Source: Paenibacillus sp. KS-LC4
GTDB taxonomy: Bacteria; Bacillota; Bacilli; Paenibacillales; Paenibacillaceae
DNA length: 64,000 nt
Direction of reading: 5' to 3'
NCBI RefSeq assembly: GCF_036894955.1
Contig: NZ_CP145905.1
Span: 2,994,501-3,058,500 of the forward strand
Shown: in pieces, positions 63,601-64,000 of the stretch
Position numbering within the stretch: position 1 is the stretch's first letter
Layout of the letters: each line of letters begins with the position of its first letter
Position numbers and translations under genes: made by a program
Notes under the pieces: model-generated
What the model was told of the DNA's origin: nothing
Database searches by the model: none
What the model saw: the letters and a program-made list of their open reading frames with translations, nothing else

Positions 63601-64000
63601 ACAGCACGCAGATGTTCGGCGTTATTGAGCATGATCATATTGAAAGGCTGACCTATGATAAGAGATGGGTGAGCTACGAGGATACGCTGCAAGGGCATCT
63701 TGGTTTTCTGGAGCATTTTGGCAGCGAAACGTCTGTTTATTATGAATGTTCAGCTGTCACGCCTAATGCCCCAGTGTCTACAGCTGATAGCTTGCTAGAA
63801 ACGACTGCTTCCGCCGCTGCACAGAGGCAGCAGCTTCTGGATGGCAGCCTGTATGCGCTGTGGAGATTTCTGGAAAAGGTTAAGCAAGCTTTGCAGGCTG
63901 GACAGCTGATTAAAGATTATGGCGAAAGCTTGCTTGATACGCTTAATCAAATCGTAAATGCCAAGCTTGTGGATCAATATCGCTATGAGCAACTAGCCGG
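60612..64000 (+). CDS. NRPS E: orphan condensation C-lobe, adenylation (Gly-like), carrier protein, BtrH-like domain (3' partial)
   Basis: The frame is open from ATG 60612 (GGGAGGG ~8 nt upstream) to the window end, at least 1129 residues. Residues ~12-250 match only the C-terminal lobe of a condensation domain (starting WQEEREYWLSKL); the HHxxxDG half is missing. An adenylation domain follows (~260-755): IYTSGSTGLPKGVL, YGPTETTVW, YRTGDLARRLPDG, TPNGKIDRKQLP. The carrier protein has Ser806 (VGGHSLRAL). Residues ~870-1040 resemble the BtrH N-terminal papain-like fold, with candidate Cys885 (KECFYHSLF) and His988 (WPHSWLVFGFDD). The eye-aligned specificity residues read D-I-L-Q-M-G-M-V-W-K, close to the glycine code. 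What follows residue ~1040 is Ala/Gln-rich helical sequence of unknown role. Confidence 0.85.
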   Translation, partial: MDSYSENMLLTSGKWQEEREYWLSKLDPSAEPTAFEGDLKDASLRQGAVDLIKAPIPPALTERLLSVCRNSQQSLYAFLLSGALYMLHRYTGEQIVTAGMPSGQQTAESTAPNRLIALQVSIDEALSFKEYLQRVGQTVQEARKYKHIPFPAIIRLLKQDSEAVVPAFKTVVALNTLHAPIYMQDSKASVTFYFINEGNRLQLELLYERSMYSQRYMERLFNHFVSFLGEVLHSTDRLLNQISMLSQEERDALNRFNLAAVPYPKDKTVHELFDSQAMRTADWAALRFDGKELSYGELKERSDRLACLLRSKGIGRQRVAAVMTNRSLEMMVAILAVLKAGGAYLPIDPSYPPDRIKHMLADSGAGVLLTQDGLINHVDFQGETVNLDDRRVYGQFDSLLSNVNDPEDAAYLIYTSGSTGLPKGVLVPHRAVVNFITGITTRIPAFTEGKIMAAVTTLCFDIFVLETLLPLTQGLVVVIAGEEEQQSPALLQRWLTHNRIELLQATPSRIQLLLNENGAKAGMEQITTLMVGGEAFPDELLHQLRERCRGASIYNMYGPTETTVWSSVKDVTSASSITLGAPIANTQMYIVDSLLRLLPEGVAGELCIAGDGVAIGYWNRDELTADRFVPCPYGSGSGGKMYRTGDLARRLPDGDIEFLGRMDHQVKIRGFRVELGEIESALLSIEQIKAAVCMAQEDSTGSPILCAYYVSSAVLLADVIRSAIASRLPDYMLPSFYIPLSELPYTPNGKIDRKQLPSPYEAVSGFFIGEPPADEQEEKLLFIWKAVLELETIGVTDDFFNVGGHSLRALKLEVELEKAGLSFESEDIYRYPTIRGFLRRMNGEAAAPFAQRSPAAAGAFASAAMMTLRDAERIQPFNDLFYKECFYHSLFPIISYYKQSLLPILANDTVIYRYDEDTVHFQVDYAATTPLEQLLLGMGIQMETREVGHFVIEELKRAVLSHKPVIVRIDCYYASDRKETYQKRHWPHSWLVFGFDDSTQMFGVIEHDHIERLTYDKRWVSYEDTLQGHLGFLEHFGSETSVYYECSAVTPNAPVSTADSLLETTASAAAQRQQLLDGSLYALWRFLEKVKQALQAGQLIKDYGESLLDTLNQIVNAKLVDQYRYEQLA

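Larger units (their letters stand above)
20361..64000 (+). other. Hybrid type II PKS / trans-AT PKS / NRPS biosynthetic gene cluster (continues past window)
   Basis: At least sixteen consecutive plus-strand genes with short gaps or overlaps and no internal terminator seen. Order: ACP, KS, DH, CLF, KR, ACP, two ABC half-transporters, two carbamoyltransferases, thioesterase, acyl-AMP ligase-ACP, four PKS proteins holding six KS-KR-ACP modules, a condensation domain, then an NRPS protein cut by the window end. No AT domain, trans-acting AT, phosphopantetheinyl transferase or pathway regulator is present. The predicted product is a carbamoylated polyol with an unsaturated acyl start and a glycine unit. 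I do not recognise it as a known compound's cluster. Confidence 0.85.

Noticed and set aside
1..64000. tRNA, rRNA, CRISPR arrays, insertion sequences or prophage genes
   Set aside because: None recognised: no transposase or integrase frames, no repeat-spacer pattern and no rRNA-like sequence. tRNAscan and an IS search would confirm.

Overview
The window looks like chromosomal DNA of a Paenibacillus-type Firmicute. The support is strong AGGAGG-type ribosome sites with many TTG/GTG starts, Firmicute-style regulators and protein sequences, and a large biosynthetic locus of the kind common in that group. This assignment is an inference; no 16S or other marker gene is present.

Left part (1-19,486), accessory and housekeeping genes. 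It opens with a 5'-truncated DJ-1/PfpI-GNAT fusion. Next come a divergent MFS exporter and TetR pair around a palindromic operator, and an AraC regulator divergent from a GH78 alpha-L-rhamnosidase. A light-sensing remnant follows: heme oxygenase, a bacteriophytochrome that kept only its first PAS domain and the last part of its GGDEF domain, and a soluble PAS-chemoreceptor-like protein. A CstR-type persulfide-response locus (9.1-12.5 kb) encodes a rhodanese-metallo-beta-lactamase protein, TusA-rhodanese, TusA, DsrE-like protein, CstR and a membrane-anchored rhodanese. It carries three groups of CsoR/CstR-like operators. A LysR regulator then diverges from a pentose-phosphate set (zwf, tkt, a short transaldolase, gnd) that ends in a clear terminator.

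Between 19,487 and 20,360 is an 874-bp gene-free region with two terminators, a perfect inverted repeat and a candidate promoter. It leads into the main feature.

Right part (20,361 to beyond 64,000), one uninterrupted plus-strand biosynthetic cluster. Block 1 is a reducing type II PKS set: ACP, ketosynthase, FabZ-like dehydratase, catalytically dead KS partner (chain-length factor), FabG-like ketoreductase, second carrier protein. Block 2 is two ABC half-transporters. Block 3 is two paralogous NodU/TobZ-family carbamoyltransferases and a type II thioesterase. Block 4 is the assembly line: a fatty-acyl-AMP ligase with carrier protein, six PKS modules (each KS-KR-ACP, none with an AT or DH domain) on four proteins, a condensation domain, then an NRPS protein with an orphan condensation C-lobe, an adenylation domain whose code reads like glycine, a carrier protein and a BtrH-like cysteine-protease-fold domain. 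That protein runs off the window.

Inferred logic: the type II set builds an unsaturated acyl chain, the acyl-AMP ligase activates it (or another acid), six trans-AT modules extend it into a beta-hydroxylated polyol, glycine is added, and hydroxyls are carbamoylated before export. I do not recognise the cluster as a known compound's. The acyltransferase and the release step must lie outside the window.
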